From contig JAUPFV010000001.1 in the NCBI GenBank assembly GCA_036936605.1, forward strand, positions 30,699,900 through 30,763,899: a stretch of DNA of 64,000 nucleotides, written 5' to 3'. Of this stretch, positions 33,650 through 46,029 are shown piece by piece. Both the position numbers and the translations under genes were made by a program. This stretch comes from Limnanthes douglasii subsp. nivea. Lineage: Eukaryota; Streptophyta; Magnoliopsida; Brassicales; Limnanthaceae. Numbering within the stretch: the first letter of the stretch is position 1; each line of letters begins with the position of its first letter. The notes below the pieces were generated by a model that saw only the letters and a program-made list of their open reading frames with translations, did not search any database and had not been told where the DNA came from.

Positions 33650-34250
33650 GATTTTTCAATCAGAAAAGGATTTACTTATGAATGGTCGCGAAAAACTCCA
33701 AAAAAATGCTTTTTAGAAAAGTTACGAATGTTGTGATATTTATAAATATTTACAACTTTCACAAAATCAGGCAGAGTCAGTTTGGTTGAAGTTGTAATTT
33801 TTTTGAAAGTTAAAACTTTTCTAAAATGCATATTTTAGAGTTTGTCGCGACAAGTCAAATGATTTTTGCGACCATGGGGTGGTTTTAAATTATATATTTG
33901 AAATTTTAAGACTTCATCGCGACAAACTATATTTTGGTCACGACGAAGTTGAAATTTTAGCCTCTGGAACTTTTCCAAAAATTTGAAACCTCAACCTTGT
34001 CGCGACTAACACTTTTTAGTCGTTGTAAAGTCATTTCATGGGTGAAAATTTTGCATTGTTCGTGGTAAAGTCTTTACTCAAAATTTTCAAAATGTTAAAA
34101 TTAACATCTCGTTGTGATAAATCCTTTGGTGGTTGCGGCGAACTTATTTTTCCGCGACCAACCTTTTGGTGATTGCGATAAAGATATGTAATCTTGTATT
34201 ACAAGTTTTGTTTGCCCAAGTTCATCGTGACTCGCTATGTTTCTTTATAA
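33650..34250. repeat. Cluster of TCGCGAC-type motifs
   Basis: TCGCGA(C), GTCGCGAC, CATCGCGACAAAC and related words recur about every 30-80 bp, often in pairs in opposite orientation. Such clusters are common in subterminal regions of CACTA or other DNA transposons. I could not find the ends. Confidence 0.4.
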
Positions 34251-35450
34251 ACGTAATAGAGACTTCATAACTCTCTTGTGCAGATGACATTTGACATGTA
34301 CGCTGCATATCATACATATTTACATACTACTTCATCAAAAAATGTTATAGTTTCATCCATTATTATTTTCTTCACAGTAGCGGCGATTCTCACCAAGTAA
34401 TTATCTTCTTCCGTATTTTGTTTCATATCATAGATATGACAGATTTGTTTTGTTATAAAGTTTAAAGATAAATATATGATAGAGCCAATTGATTGCGTAT
34501 ATAGATAAATGAGGGTCAAATTAGGTCAAATATGATAGATTAGGTTAGACAATTTGACCAATAATCTAACATCACATGTATAAGTGAGATCATGTAACTA
34601 ATATCGATATGATGGGTTGACATTAGTTTTCTGCAAAAAGAAGTGTTTGTAGCCAATATCAACGCACAAGGTCAACATTAGTTATACTATATTAGTTATT
34701 AGTGTCGGCAAAATGTATCGATATTGATTGTTTGGAGCAATGTTATTGATTGTAAAATAAGTGTGTACCAAAACTTTAACACTTATACCGATCTGCTACC
34801 GCGACATAAGTTTTTGGTGTAATGCATCGAATTTCGATTACGTGCCTCAATATTTGGTGGAAAATAAATTCTAAATAATACCTGATATAAGTGACCAAGT
34901 CGACAACATCTGTTATGCAAGAAAAAAATCATATTAAATAAGAAATAAAACAATTTAAAATATAACTTAAAATGAAACAATTGTATATAATATTCAAAAT
35001 ATTGCATCGAAATATATAACTTAAATACACATAATAACCAAAATAGTACGTCTAAAAACCTAACCAAAATATAAAATCAAAATATTTTATCAAAATATTA
35101 CATTTAAATACCTAACTAAAAAATTACACTTGATTACTTAACCTTGAGTTCAAAGAATTAGTATTTGTGAAAAACTAGTTTGTAAATTTCTTTGAACCTT
35201 CATCGCAACGTGTGGTGAAATTTTTGTTGCAGTTCAAAATCAAATGTTGAATCTCGTATGTAGCCCCATTTAAAATGATCAAACTTAGAATTATAGAATT
35301 TTTAAATACGAATCTCATTAATCTTTTTAAACGTGTTATATCCCTCAAAACAAAATCGATAGAGTATTGGATATGTAAACAATTTAGTTTTACCCTCTCT
35401 TACGTAAAGAAATGAGGTTTGCATCGCTCAAGTGAACGGTGATCATTTCA
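34250..35450. repeat. Duplicated 1.2-kb segment, copy 1 (transposon debris)
   Basis: CTTGTGCAGATGACAT, AAAAAATGTTATAGTTT, TTTGTTATAAAGTTT and AATAATCTA.CA..ACATG occur in the same order as in 36190-37400. A TGTCGA-type motif cluster follows in both. There are no coding remains; it is probably decayed CACTA-like sequence. Confidence 0.5.
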
Positions 35451-36159
35451 TTAAGATAAGAAAAATTACGATTTCAGTTGTCTATTACATTTCTAATAAG
35501 ATTTTGTTTATGATATTGTTTGTATTAGATTAAAATGTTATGATCCATCTAAACCCACTGTCACCTCTCGTTCATATTGGTTGGAAACGATTTTATAGAA
35601 AACGAGTCTTAGTTGGATGAATTCATTATTCGACCAGATTAAAAAATATATGTAAATACAATAAGTAACTAACAATTACCATAGAGTGACAGACCTTTTT
35701 GAGGACTCAATATGTTTACTTTGTAACTTTAGTTTTTCATAACATTAAATAGCTTTTTGTTGTTATTTTTACCGTATGTTTTGTTGCTTATTGTTATTTC
35801 TATTAATGACATTATTTAAGTTTCAAACATTTAAATTGAATGAGAAAACAACAGCAGTAAAAGACTCAATATATTTAGTACATAATAAAAATTAAAAGAA
35901 ATTACAATAAAATATGATAGTTTAGGAACATAAAATGAAAAGTCAAAGTATGAAATACAAATAGCACAAGACTTTAGAAAGAGTTATATTCTTGCATATA
36001 TTCTTCTATGAGGTAAGCATCCTCCTCCATTTGTTCTAGTTTATTTTCAATGAGGTTCGTGTCTATCATTTTCAACATATATTTTTTAATGGAATGAGTA
36101 ATATACAAAGAGAACTCTTATTATGTCTCTCATCTCCCATCATACGATCAGTCAAAAAC
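35451..36159. other. AT-rich spacer, no gene seen
   Basis: A short acidic minus-strand frame near 35970-36070 (EEDAYLIEEYMQEYNS) may be a transposon protein remnant. Otherwise there is no feature. Confidence 0.35.
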
Positions 36160-37420
36160 CCGAAAACTTGGAACTGTTTTCAAATATTACAACATGATTA
36201 TCCTCTTCCTTGTGCAGACGACATCGGGCATATATAATGCATACCATACATATAGTACATTTTGCACACTATTTTATAAAAAAAATGTTATAGTTTTATC
36301 TGCCAGTGTTTGTTTCACAATATCGGCAAATTTCAACAGAAAGTTATCTTCGTGGGTAATCCATTTTATTTTTTAAATGTTATAGATTTTCTTTGTTATA
36401 AAGTTTGTATATAAATATATGAGAGAGGTGCGACTAGTATATATATATATAAATGAAGATAGAATTAAGTTTAATTATTTTGGAGATAGATAAGGTTGAA
36501 TAATCTAACCAATAATCTAGCACGCCACATGGATAGGTAAGATATGGAAACTAATGTCGATGGGTAGCGTCGACATAAAGTGTTTGTATAAATTAATTTT
36601 TTCACCTATGTCAACAGAATGCATTGATATTAGGGTTATTACATTAGCAACTAATGTCGACATGAGGTGTTGTAATTAGTTTATTAGAACAACCCAAATT
36701 ACTTGATATTCCGAGAATTTTGCACTAATATCAATGTTTTGAGTCGATATAAGTTATCATTGTACAACAACTTATGCCAATATTAGTGCAAAAAATTGCA
36801 TAATAGTTTATTTTGATGGGCTGCATCGACATTAGATGTTATGCGAGAAAACAATTTTACAACGATAAAAAGTGTTGTTTTGTATGTTTTTTAGATAAAC
36901 CTAAAAAGCAATTTAAAGTCTCACGTTGAAATAAAATTTAAAAACGTTATGCATAACATGACATACATAAAAATTATATAACATCTAAAAACCTAACATT
37001 CAGTCTAAGTATATATTAATTGGAAAAAAAATACAATAATTGAATAAGTATACATTAATATCTATAAGTCTTCTCTAGTAATTTTAATTACAACACTAAA
37101 ACAAACAAGCGTTACTAAATATGAACAGTTTTTACACACATCTTTTAACCTTTACCTCGACGTTGGTGAAAACATTAAAAGTTTTTCTGATATAACTTTA
37201 AACATTCACTCGAACTTCTGGGGAAACTTTGTTGCAGTTTAAAATAAGATCATGAATCTCTTGTTAAAGCATACTTAAAATTATCAATTTCAGAAACTTA
37301 GCATTTTGTAGTATGAATCTTACGAAAACCTTTGAATGTATTGTATCTTCCAAAATAAAATAGTTAGAGCAATTGATATGCAAGTAAGTTATGTTAAACT
37401 CCAAACAAGATAATGGTTGA
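36160..37420. repeat. Duplicated 1.2-kb segment, copy 2 (transposon debris)
   Basis: Diverged copy of 34250-35450. It carries ATGTCGAT, GTCGACAT and similar motifs at 36550-36860, in both orientations. Confidence 0.5.
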
Positions 37421-37963
37421 CGTGCATCAACCCATCATTTGTGCTCCCGTTTATTTACACTGTAAAATACTCATGGATAAAAAATAACAAATCCATGATT
37501 ATGATAAATATTTTATTATTATTATTGGCACAAACTTTAAATTTATCAACAACTTCTTTAGATAATGTGAGATTTTGAGCAAGTTTAGCAACTCACAAAC
37601 ACACATGTCACGAATTTCTACGTTTAGGTCTATGCAATTAAGAATGAACAAGATACGTCTTTGGGGTTCCATGTTGATAAAATCCCAAATAGTTCAAAAC
37701 AAAATTAGATAATAATTAACTAAAAATATTCAAAAGCACATCAAAGGTTTGAAACACATATTTTGATGTAACTATAATCAATAGTAATTTTCACAACATG
37801 ATGGAGCTTCTGTATGACCGTCTTACCGACTATATATCTACAGGTTCTTGTATTTCAATACTTTTTTTTTAGATAAATACGACACATCTACCAATGAAAA
37901 CTTTTGGAACTTTGTATGCACTAATAATGATTTGAGATTGGATGCTCAAATCTTGTCAACACA
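37421..37963. other. AT-rich spacer, no gene seen
   Basis: No coding, RNA or clear repeat signal. Confidence 0.4.
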
Positions 37964-37973
37964 TTCATCATCA

Positions 37974-38823
37974 GGCTTTGAACAGTATATCATCCCTGGA
38001 CTATCATATTTGGTGACAGATAGTCTTTTGACTTTTAAAAGTCCGTTGGTAGTCCATAGACTATCAACTTTGGATAAAGTTAGTCTAACAGATCCTTTGA
38101 TTCATGTGAACTTGCCACATGTCACCACAGTCACGAAAATTTTGTATCATCACTAGTCCCTTAACTTTAGGTTAGAGGTTGTAGACTACATATTAGCTTT
38201 GAGGTTTTGAACAATACATCGTCCCTCGACTATCGCGTTTGGTGGCAGATAGTCCCTTGACTTTCAAATGTCCGTTGACAGTCCCTGGACTATCACGTTT
38301 GGATAAAGTTAGTCCACCAGACCCTCTGCTCCATGAGAGGCTGCCACTGGTCACCATAGTCCCCAGATTTTTGTATCACCTCTAGTCCCTTGAGTTTAGG
38401 TCAAACCCATATTTAATGCCGCACACTACGTTTTGGGTTTGACCTAAACTCAAGGGACTATGGTGACAGGTGGCAGCCTCTTGGATCAGAGGATCTGGTC
38501 GACTAACTTTATCCAAACGCGATAGTCGAGGGACTGTCAACGGACATTTGAAAGTCAAGGGATTATCTCCCACCAAACGCGATAGTCGAGGGACGATATA
38601 CTATTCAAAGACTTGGCTTTGACCTAAAGTTAAAGGACCAGTGGTGATACAAAATTTTGCTGACTATGGTGACAGGTGGTGAGACCACATGAATCAAAGC
38701 ATATGTTGGACTAACTTTATCCAAAGCTCATAGCCCATGGACTACCAGCGGACTTTTGAAAGTTAAAGGACTATCTGTCACCAAATGTGATAGTTCAGGG
38801 ACGATATACTGTTCAACACCTTC
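37974..38823. mobile_element. Fold-back element / nested MITE, about 850 bp hairpin
   Basis: The first half (37976-38407) is matched in reverse complement by the second half (38435-38817). The outer arms (37976-38175 and 38619-38817) and inner arms (38206-38407 and 38435-38611) are also similar to each other, so it is arm-arm-loop-arm-arm around a 27-bp spacer. Shared words are ATCGTCCCT.GACTATC, GGTGACAGATAGTCC and TGGATAAAGTTAGTC. A possible 10-bp flanking duplication TTCATCATCA lies at 37964-37973 and 38824-38833. No coding capacity. A transcript would form a long double strand. Confidence 0.72.
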
Positions 38824-38833
38824 TTCATCATCA

Positions 38834-39945
38834 TCGTTGTGATCGTATACAATTATTTATTTATTTTTATTATTGATGTCTAATTGAATATCACCCCATA
38901 TATATCAGCCATCTAAAGACAATTCCCCAACCACGGGGCACCTGCTCAATAATGTGGTAAATTTATGATTAAAAATTATTTGTTGCGTTGATAAAACCTT
39001 ATGGAACGACAAAGACCTAAGGATATTTAGAGGAATTACGAAAAAAAAAAGTTTACTTCAATTTTTTCAAGTGCTTTTGAGTGCATACATATGTGTTGCA
39101 AATAAAATTTTAAACTCTTAAAAGCTTATAATGACATCATCTGTTGAATATTCTAGTGCAAATTGAAATCATTGGGTAAAGTCATATCAGCCACGATTAA
39201 TTTGTGTCATATCAAAAATATGAAATCGTACAAGTTTGAATATACAATTACGAGCTATGATAATCTTTGACATGTTTAAATTTGCTTCATGAATATTGTC
39301 CAATGTAAAGATTGGGATAAACTTTCAAAGAGACCTTCATTGTGAGGACAATACTATAGTATAAACATTTTCCCAAATAGTAGGCAACAACGTGAGGATA
39401 TGTCGGTAAGTCACTAATCTCCATAAAATATTTCATCTTATCAAAATAATCATATAAAAATAACTATTCAACCAATCAAACCAAATAACTAACCACGTAA
39501 CCATGACACGTACCACAATCCACTAAAACCAAAAGTGGGTCAATATTGGCATGTAATGTCGACACACCATGTTGACGATAATAACCTCCTTTTACTACCT
39601 ATGACATATAATATCGGTACATCATGTTGACATTGATAAAAAATTGATTATTAATACCGTCGCAGTTGGTTGACATTAAACACAAATTAAACCATCCGAA
39701 TTTGGTGTTTAGACAAATATCATTTAAGTTAAAAACATTTAATAAAACTAAATATCTAATTAACGAAAACCAAAAATTTAGATTTATGCTTTTAATTCTA
39801 AAAACATTTTTGAAAGTAAAAAAATGTTATAAAAAAATAAAACACGTAACGTTTCAACGTTATACCTCCTTTTAATTTAAGGATTAAAAAATAAACTATC
39901 AAAATATACTAACAAATTAGAATGTACATAAACGTATTTAGTAAA
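38834..39945. other. AT-rich spacer; TGTCGAC-type motifs at 39540-39680
   Basis: Mostly featureless. The cluster at 39540-39680 (AATGTCGACA, CATGTTGAC) resembles those at 34620-34760 and 36550-36860 and may be the far end of the same old CACTA-like element. Confidence 0.35.
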
Positions 39946-40110
39946 GGGAAATTGCACTTAAAGTACCCACTCAACTATTCAATTGTCACTTACTACCCAA
40001 GGTTTGATCAATTGTTACTTAATACCCAACTCAACTACCTTATTGTCACTTACAACCTAATATTATTTTAATACCCTAACTACCCTTAACCCACTATATA
40101 AACATAATTT
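39946..40110 (+). promoter_or_regulatory. MULE left terminal inverted repeat with inward promoter
   Basis: It contains the terminal inverted repeat and, at 40094-40102, CTATATAAAC, a TATA box pointing into the transposase gene. The first exons and introns (40110-41150) lie between it and the ORF. Confidence 0.55.
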
Positions 40111-40673
40111 TCTGTTTTCTTTCTTTTTTTTCTAGCTTTTTGAAGATTTGAATTTGTTAGCCGCTCTAACCACCTAACCCTACGAACCACCACGAAGACC
40201 GGTTGAAATCACATTTTCTGGTGATCGGAAGCTGCTGAAGGTTTGTTTATTTATGTAGGTTGTGGTGTTAGACCTGTCTAACCACTATTTTCTACGTACA
40301 GGAGTTGATCGTGGTTTTTTGGAATCTGTTGGCTTACAAGTAATCGTGTTTCTTGCTTTTCAGGTAATTACCTACCGATTTCGAAGTTATTTATTGGTTT
40401 TCTCTGTTGGAATAGGTTCTATTCTACTGTTTTTAGGCGTCATTGCCTGATTTCGAGCTTTTCTCTGTTTTTTTGTTATAGTGATCTGTTATTGTTTTGT
40501 TAATTTTGTTCGTTATATACTTATGTCCTTGTTTTGTGATGTTATATACTAATTTTGTAGTGCTTTAGTTTTTTATTTCATGTGTAGATTACGAGTTTTA
40601 GTTGTCCAGGCCTTCCACTCAAGATGCGAATTGTTTGATGTATTCGATGAGAAAGATGCTAATTGTATGATCA

Positions 40674-40952
40674 ATTCGCATGGTGACATGCGAATCACAT
40701 GAAAGAATTTCAAAGTTTGCTTAGAAATATGATGTGAATTGTGCGAAGTACATACATTTCGCATGTTATGATGCGAACTATGTGAAACTCTAGAGTACTG
40801 TATGTTCAAACAAATACCAGGACTTTTTAGTTAATTTTCTACACAGTTCGCATGTTATGATGCGAACTGTGTAGGCCTCTAAAGTATTGCATTTTCAAAC
40901 AAATATCAGTACTTGTTTAGTTGCTTTTACGTTTCGCATGCTAGGATGCGAA
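40674..40952. repeat. Palindrome cluster 1 (MULE 5' introns)
   Basis: Inverted repeats at 40674-40695 (ATTCGCATG/CATGCGAAT), 40758-40777, 40841-40872 (13-bp perfect arms ACACAGTTCGCAT/ATGCGAACTGTGT) and 40933-40952, each with a 4-6 bp loop. They are separated by CAAATATCAGGAC-like words. Confidence 0.85.
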
Positions 40953-40989
40953 CTATCTAGAACTTTTTAGAGTATTGTATTTCGAAACA

Positions 40990-41150
40990 AATATCAGGAC
41001 CTTTTTTACAAACAAGTATCAGGACAGGATGCGAATTGCTTGATGTAGGTATACACAAATCGCAAGATAGGATGCGAATTGTTTGATGCAGTAGTAAATA
41101 ATTTGCACATAGTTTTTGTGACTAATAACTAATAACTTGTTATGTCCAGG
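40990..41150. other. 5' leader/intron region of the transposase gene with palindromes
   Basis: Together with 40600-40990 it holds repeated TTCGCAT/ATGCGAA palindromes and ATATCAGGAC words but no ORF. A splice acceptor-like TGTCCAG precedes the ATG at 41158. Confidence 0.45.
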
Positions 41151-41157
41151 GTAAGAG

Positions 41158-43786
41158 ATGTCCAAATCACGAGTTTGTATTTTTAAATATGGTCACCAAA
41201 CTGCAATTGTGCCTTTCACAGAGTTTGAAAGCTTTCAAAGTCTCCAAGATTATGTCGAGAACACGTGGGAGGAGCTTGCCATAAGTGACTACCTAATTAC
41301 CTACTCCTGCGGGGATCACAATAATTGTTTCATTAATAACCAGAATGATTTTGTTGCATAGGTGTTATATCTTGATTTGGAGCGTTTAAAATGTGTTAGT
41401 TTTCTCATAGAACAGCACGTCTTCGATAAGGGTTCTAGTGATAAAAGTTATGTTGATAAGAGCTCTGGTGGTGAGGATTGTGGTGTAAAGCGTAAAGAGC
41501 GTAGCTTGATTTTGGGAGAACCATCTCCCAATCAACTAGTTAGCAGGGAGAGTAGTAACGGTTTAGTTAATTCTGATTAGATAATAAAACAACTTGCTAC
41601 TGCTGGTTGGGTTGATGCTATTACAAGAGTGGGTCAAGCTTTTGAAGAAGGTGCTGCCGGTCTGAGGTTATCTTTGTGCAAGTTTGCGTTAGAGCATGGT
41701 TTTTCTTTCAAATACCTGCACAACACAGCAAATAAGCTCACTGCTTATTGTGAAAATAAGTTCACAAGTGGATGCAAATGGAGGATTTATGCATCTATTG
41801 ACTCAAGCACCGGCTTGATAACGATCAAGAAGTATGTCCCGCACCATACTTGCAGTCCTGTTTTCTCCCAGAAGCATAAGCATAAGTGGCACAGGCATTT
41901 GACATCAGATTTGATTGCAGAGGAAATTCATGATTCTCTACGGACCTGCCATTTGTTGACAGCCAAAACCATACAATCGACTGTCAAACAAGATTACGGT
42001 CTTGACATCTCTTATCGTTTGTCATGGAATGCTTTAGAGAAGGCTAGGAGGGGAGTTTTCGGAGATAGTTCAAGTTCTTTTAGTTTACTAAGCGGATACT
42101 TCAAACGCTTGAAGAGCTGGGATATTACTTCAGACTGCCAATTGGAGTTGTCAGCTGGAAACCGATTCAAGCGCTATTTTGTAGCATTCGGTTCGTCTCT
42201 TCGGGGTTTTCATTCATGTCGTCCAATGTTGTTTGTCGATAGAACCCACTTATATGGCAAGTACAAGGGTACCTTGCTCACTGTTGTAGCAAAGGACGGA
42301 AACAACGGTTAATTACATTTATCTAGTTAATCTGAATGATGTTTTTGTGTGAAAATGCTGATGCAATTCGCATCCGAGGCTGCGAATTAAGCAGTGTTCG
42401 AATCTTCACATTTTGTATTTGAAGATGTAAATTATTAGATAACAGTTCACATCCTATATATGCAAACCTTTTGTTGTTGTGATCTTAACATTTCGCATTT
42501 GAGGCTGCGAATTAGGTATTATCTGAAACTGTACTTACATCGTAGCTTGAATTAGGTATTATTTGAAGTTGTCATATACAATTCGCATGACAAGCTGCGA
42601 ATTCCATGTATTATCAGTTAAAATTTCACACATAATTCGCATGACAAGCTGCGAATTGTTGTACCAGGACAGCATGCGAATTGTTTACAATTTTTCAACG
42701 TTTGGGTGATGTTGTAGTGTTCATTTGATCTGTCTTTTTCCAGGACTATTCCTTGATGCTATTGGTGTAGTTAACATTGAAGATTGTGACAATTGGATGC
42801 GGTTTTTGGGGTGTTTGAAACCACATTTGCTGGATCACCATATCACATTTATTTCAGACCGTCATTCTGGTATCGTTAATGCTGTTTCTATCTTGTATCC
42901 AAACTGCAATCATGCGTACTGTTATTTCCATCTTATGCAGAATTTGAAAGCCAAACTGGAACATACTAACAGAGACTATAAAAAAAAGATGTTGAGTTTC
43001 ATCCATCGTCTTGCTAATGCTCCCAGTCGAGAGCTTTTTAAAGATATACTAACGGTTTTTCTATGTGAAGGTGGTGACAGAATGAGTGATTTTCTTGCAA
43101 ATTTACCCCTCTGAAAAGTATGCCCAGGCTTACGTAAAAGGGAAGCGATACGGCTCTATGGCTTCTACTGCAGCTGAATCATTTAACAATCAGATCAAAA
43201 AATATTACGGCCTACCAATTGTTGAGTTTATTAACTGGATTAGAGTCTTGCTTATGACTCAAGTTTCATGGAGATACGAAGAAGGTCTCAGCTGGAGTAC
43301 TAATTTGGTTCCCGAGTACGAGAAGAAGCTAAAGCAGAATGTTGACACGTGCCGAACTTGGGTAGTAGGTAAGTCGTCTACCGCCATGTTCGAAGTCTTT
43401 TCGAATCCTGTGGCTGTTGTTAATCTGTTGGATTTCAAATGTTCTTGCGGATCATGGTAACAAGAGTGTTTTACATGTCCTCATGCTTTAGTGGCATTAC
43501 AATACACCGACTAAGATCCATTGACTGTAATAGAACCCTTCTTTACGGTTAAGAATTACAGAGAAAGTTACTCTTTCACCATATCAGCTATAACTGATTT
43601 CGGCAAAGGGTCTAGCTCTAACGATCCTTCTTTTGTTGAAGTTCTGCCTCTGAATATTAAGAGATGCTCCGGAAGGCCTAAGAAAAAGTGAATCCCTTCT
43701 AGAGGAGAAATCTCAACCAAGCAGTTGAGGTGTGGCCGATGTTCAAAATCAGGCCATAACCGGAGGACTTGTGATGTTCCAGTTTA
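41158..43786 (+). pseudogene. MULE transposase (MuDR/MULE domain, SWIM and CCHC zinc fingers), broken
   Basis: One frame from MSKSRVCIFKYG (41158) continues to 42307 through two TAG stops (41359-41361, 41578-41580). A 436-bp intron (42308-42743) joins DGNNG to LFLDAIGVV in phase. Domains in order: N-terminal PB1-like region; MuDR DNA-binding domain (CKWRIYASID..VPHHTC); transposase core with the first Asp in FVDRTHLYGKYKG and the second in ISDRHSGI; AAESFNNQIKKYY; SWIM finger CSCGSW..CPHALVAL; a final CCHC knuckle CGRCSKSGHNRRTC. A frameshift lies near 43110, and TAA stops fall inside the SWIM motif (43458-43460) and after QYTD. The DRTH in place of the usual DGTH is odd. Confidence 0.85.
42363..42690. 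repeat. Palindrome cluster 2 (transposase intron)
   Basis: AATTCGCAT..CTGCGAATT units recur at least five times (for example near 42365, 42497, 42580 and 42636) inside the 42308-42743 intron, with none in the flanking exons. Confidence 0.85.
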
Positions 43787-43929
43787 AGGACAATCCGTGT
43801 TGTGGACAATTCTGGTTGGCCAGATCACATTTATTTGTAGTACTGTTATTATTCTGTACAACAAACTAAACATTTTTACATTCCTGTGTTTTGTAATGCT
43901 ATTATTAGAGTTACGAAATGTTAAGTGTT

Positions 43930-44480
43930 TTGAGTTGCAAGAATTTCGCATCTGGTGTTGCGAATTGTGTACAATATGTTGATATATTGTTGCAAACATC
44001 TATCAGGTTTCCATGCGATTTGTGTGAAATTTCACCAGGATGCGAATCGTTAGTAAAATCATATCAAACATTTATCAACATTTGAGGCTGCGAATTGTGT
44101 TGAGCTATAACGTAATGCCTTTTCAAATAAATATCAGGACTCCTGGCTGCGAATTATAACCAGAACATATGACAATAATTATTCGCATACGTTTCGCATG
44201 ATAGGATGCGAATTATGACCAGAACATATATCAGGACTCCTGGCTGCTTGTGTAAATAGATATGATGCGAATGGAGAACAACCAGAAGTCCTGATATTTG
44301 TCACATGATAAGCTGCGAAGTGTGCTTTAATAAAAATACCAGGATATTCAGTGGGTTGAAAATCGCATGTTAGGCTGCGAATTGCATGAAATTCAGTAAG
44401 GTTGGAAACAAGTAATATATCACGTTAACATGCGAATCATTTGCAAATTGTAATTGGATGCGAATTGTTTATATGATTGA
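43930..44480. repeat. Palindrome cluster 3 (between transposase and acidic ORF)
   Basis: More than ten GCGAAT/ATTCGC words with paired inverse copies (for example TTTCGCATGATAGGATGCGAA near 44190) fill the spacer downstream of the transposase. TATCAGGACTCCTGG words are interspersed. Confidence 0.8.
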
Positions 44481-44614
44481 AAGTCTGTAAACAAATTGGA
44501 TTACAAAAAAGAGGATTACAATATTTCATGCACTAACAAATGTTTACACAGATCACTAAAAGCTACTGCTGTTAGTTAGTTGCATTCCAAAAAATCAAAA
44601 AACAAAAGCCAACT

Positions 44615-45088
44615 CTATCGGTTAGTAGAGGATTCTTCACCATTTTTGTCCTCTTTCTCCTCTTTGTGCTGATCATCAACATTTTTCTCTTCCACTTCCT
44701 CTTCGTCTTTATTATCTACGTCCAGCATGCTTAAAATTTTTGTCCTTGATGGACCAGCTTCGTCTTCCCTCTTCCTTTTGTTGTTTCGAACCTCTGCCGT
44801 CTGAGGTTGCACCTTTTCTGGCTGAGGTGCAGCAGTAAGCATTGGAACCTCTTCTGGCTGAGGTTCGGCAGCAACCAGTGGAACAACTTCCACTGGTTGA
44901 GAGTCAGCAGAGTAGTAGTCATCATACATGTCTAAATCAAAGACAGATACTGGGTTGGTTGGTGGTACTGCTGGCATGATCAACTCATCGCTCCAGTTAA
45001 CGGTTAAGGATGACCAGGAGTCACCCAGAGAACCAAGTGAACCAGAGTTTGAGTATGAGGTGGTGGTTGTGGTGGTGGAAAAAGACAT
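44615..45088 (-). CDS. Small acidic Ser/Thr- and Pro-rich ORF of the MULE, unknown function
   Basis: A 157-codon ORF starts with ATG at 45088 (MSFSTTTTTTSYSNSG). It contains a Thr/Ser-rich start, PVxxVPLVAAEPQPEEVP-like repeats (~65-95), a short basic patch NNKRKRED that could be a nuclear signal, and a Glu/Lys/Asp-rich tail. A TATA box (minus strand CTATAAATAC, ~45171-45180) lies about 85-90 bp upstream, and palindrome-rich DNA borders it on both sides. The frame is intact, unlike its neighbours. I recognise no family; it resembles transcription-factor-like acidic proteins in composition only. Confidence 0.5.
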   Translation of the reverse strand: MSFSTTTTTTSYSNSGSLGSLGDSWSSLTVNWSDELIMPAVPPTNPVSVFDLDMYDDYYSADSQPVEVVPLVAAEPQPEEVPMLTAAPQPEKVQPQTAEVRNNKRKREDEAGPSRTKILSMLDVDNKDEEEVEEKNVDDQHKEEKEDKNGEESSTNR

Positions 45089-45170
45089 GACTGTTTGAAT
45101 TTTAAGAGAACAAGAGGTGTTTTTAAAAAAATATAGAGTTTGTTGTAAAATTAGCCTCTGGATACTAGAG

Positions 45171-45180
45171 GTATTTATAG
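45171..45180 (-). promoter_or_regulatory. TATA box of the small acidic ORF
   Basis: The minus strand reads CTATAAATAC about 85-90 bp upstream of ATG 45088. Confidence 0.5.
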
Positions 45181-45349
45181 GGAAATGAAATAATCTTTAC
45201 ATAGCTTCCATGTCCAATCAGTAATTAATGGGTTATGTACTTGATTAGATTGTTTTTTGTGTGCTCAATGGAGAAAACGTTTACCAAGGCATAAGCCACA
45301 ACCTGTTCGTATTCTTAAACTTTATATTTTGAATTTTTTATTCTGCACC

Positions 45350-45640
45350 AGGCTGCGAACTGTGTTTAATGTGGTATACCAGGGATTGCTGCGAAGTGTT
45401 TGTTAGTGATAAGTAAGCATCTATCAGGTTAGGCTGCGAACTATTTACTGATAAGTTAGGCTGCGAATTATAACCTGATAAGTAAGCATCTATCAGGTTA
45501 GGTTGCGAACTGTTTGATGAGTATGCTCTTTTTAAGATATATTAGGGATTTTCTGCGAATTGTTTGGTTGGGATTATTTTAATATTAACCAACCCTTATA
45601 TATCAGGTTATGATGCGAACTACTTGCTAAGGAATATGCA
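45350..45640. repeat. Palindrome-word cluster 4
   Basis: GGCTGCGAA, GGTTGCGAAC and ATGATGCGAAC units alternate with TATCAGGTTA. They are mostly single-orientation half-palindromes. Confidence 0.7.
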
Positions 45641-46029
45641 CATTTCTGAAAATGTAATTTGTTTATGTATGCACACCAAACTAAAAATTACAACCGATGT
45701 ATTTACAAGGAAAAACATAGTGTTTTAAATCGAATCAGCCATATGCGATCCGGTCTTTGTCATTTAAAAATTACATTTCTGCTCTGAAGGCAGTGACCAT
45801 ATCTTCATTGTATTCTGTCTGCACAAATCCATGCTGGATAATATCTCTTGCGTATTTGCAGACAAAAATACCACAGTCCAGGGTGCCTGGTTTTTGTTGT
45901 GGGATTTTTCTTTCAGCTTTCACCTTCCACCCTGTCTTTGATTTAGGTAGGAATCCTCTCTCCAACAAATATTTGATCTGTTTATAATAATTAGTGTTAG
46001 GAATCAGCACAAAAACAACAACAATTGGT

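Noticed and set aside
37848..38156. 102-codon ORF on the plus strand
   Set aside because: It lies largely within the left arm of the fold-back element and has no domain.
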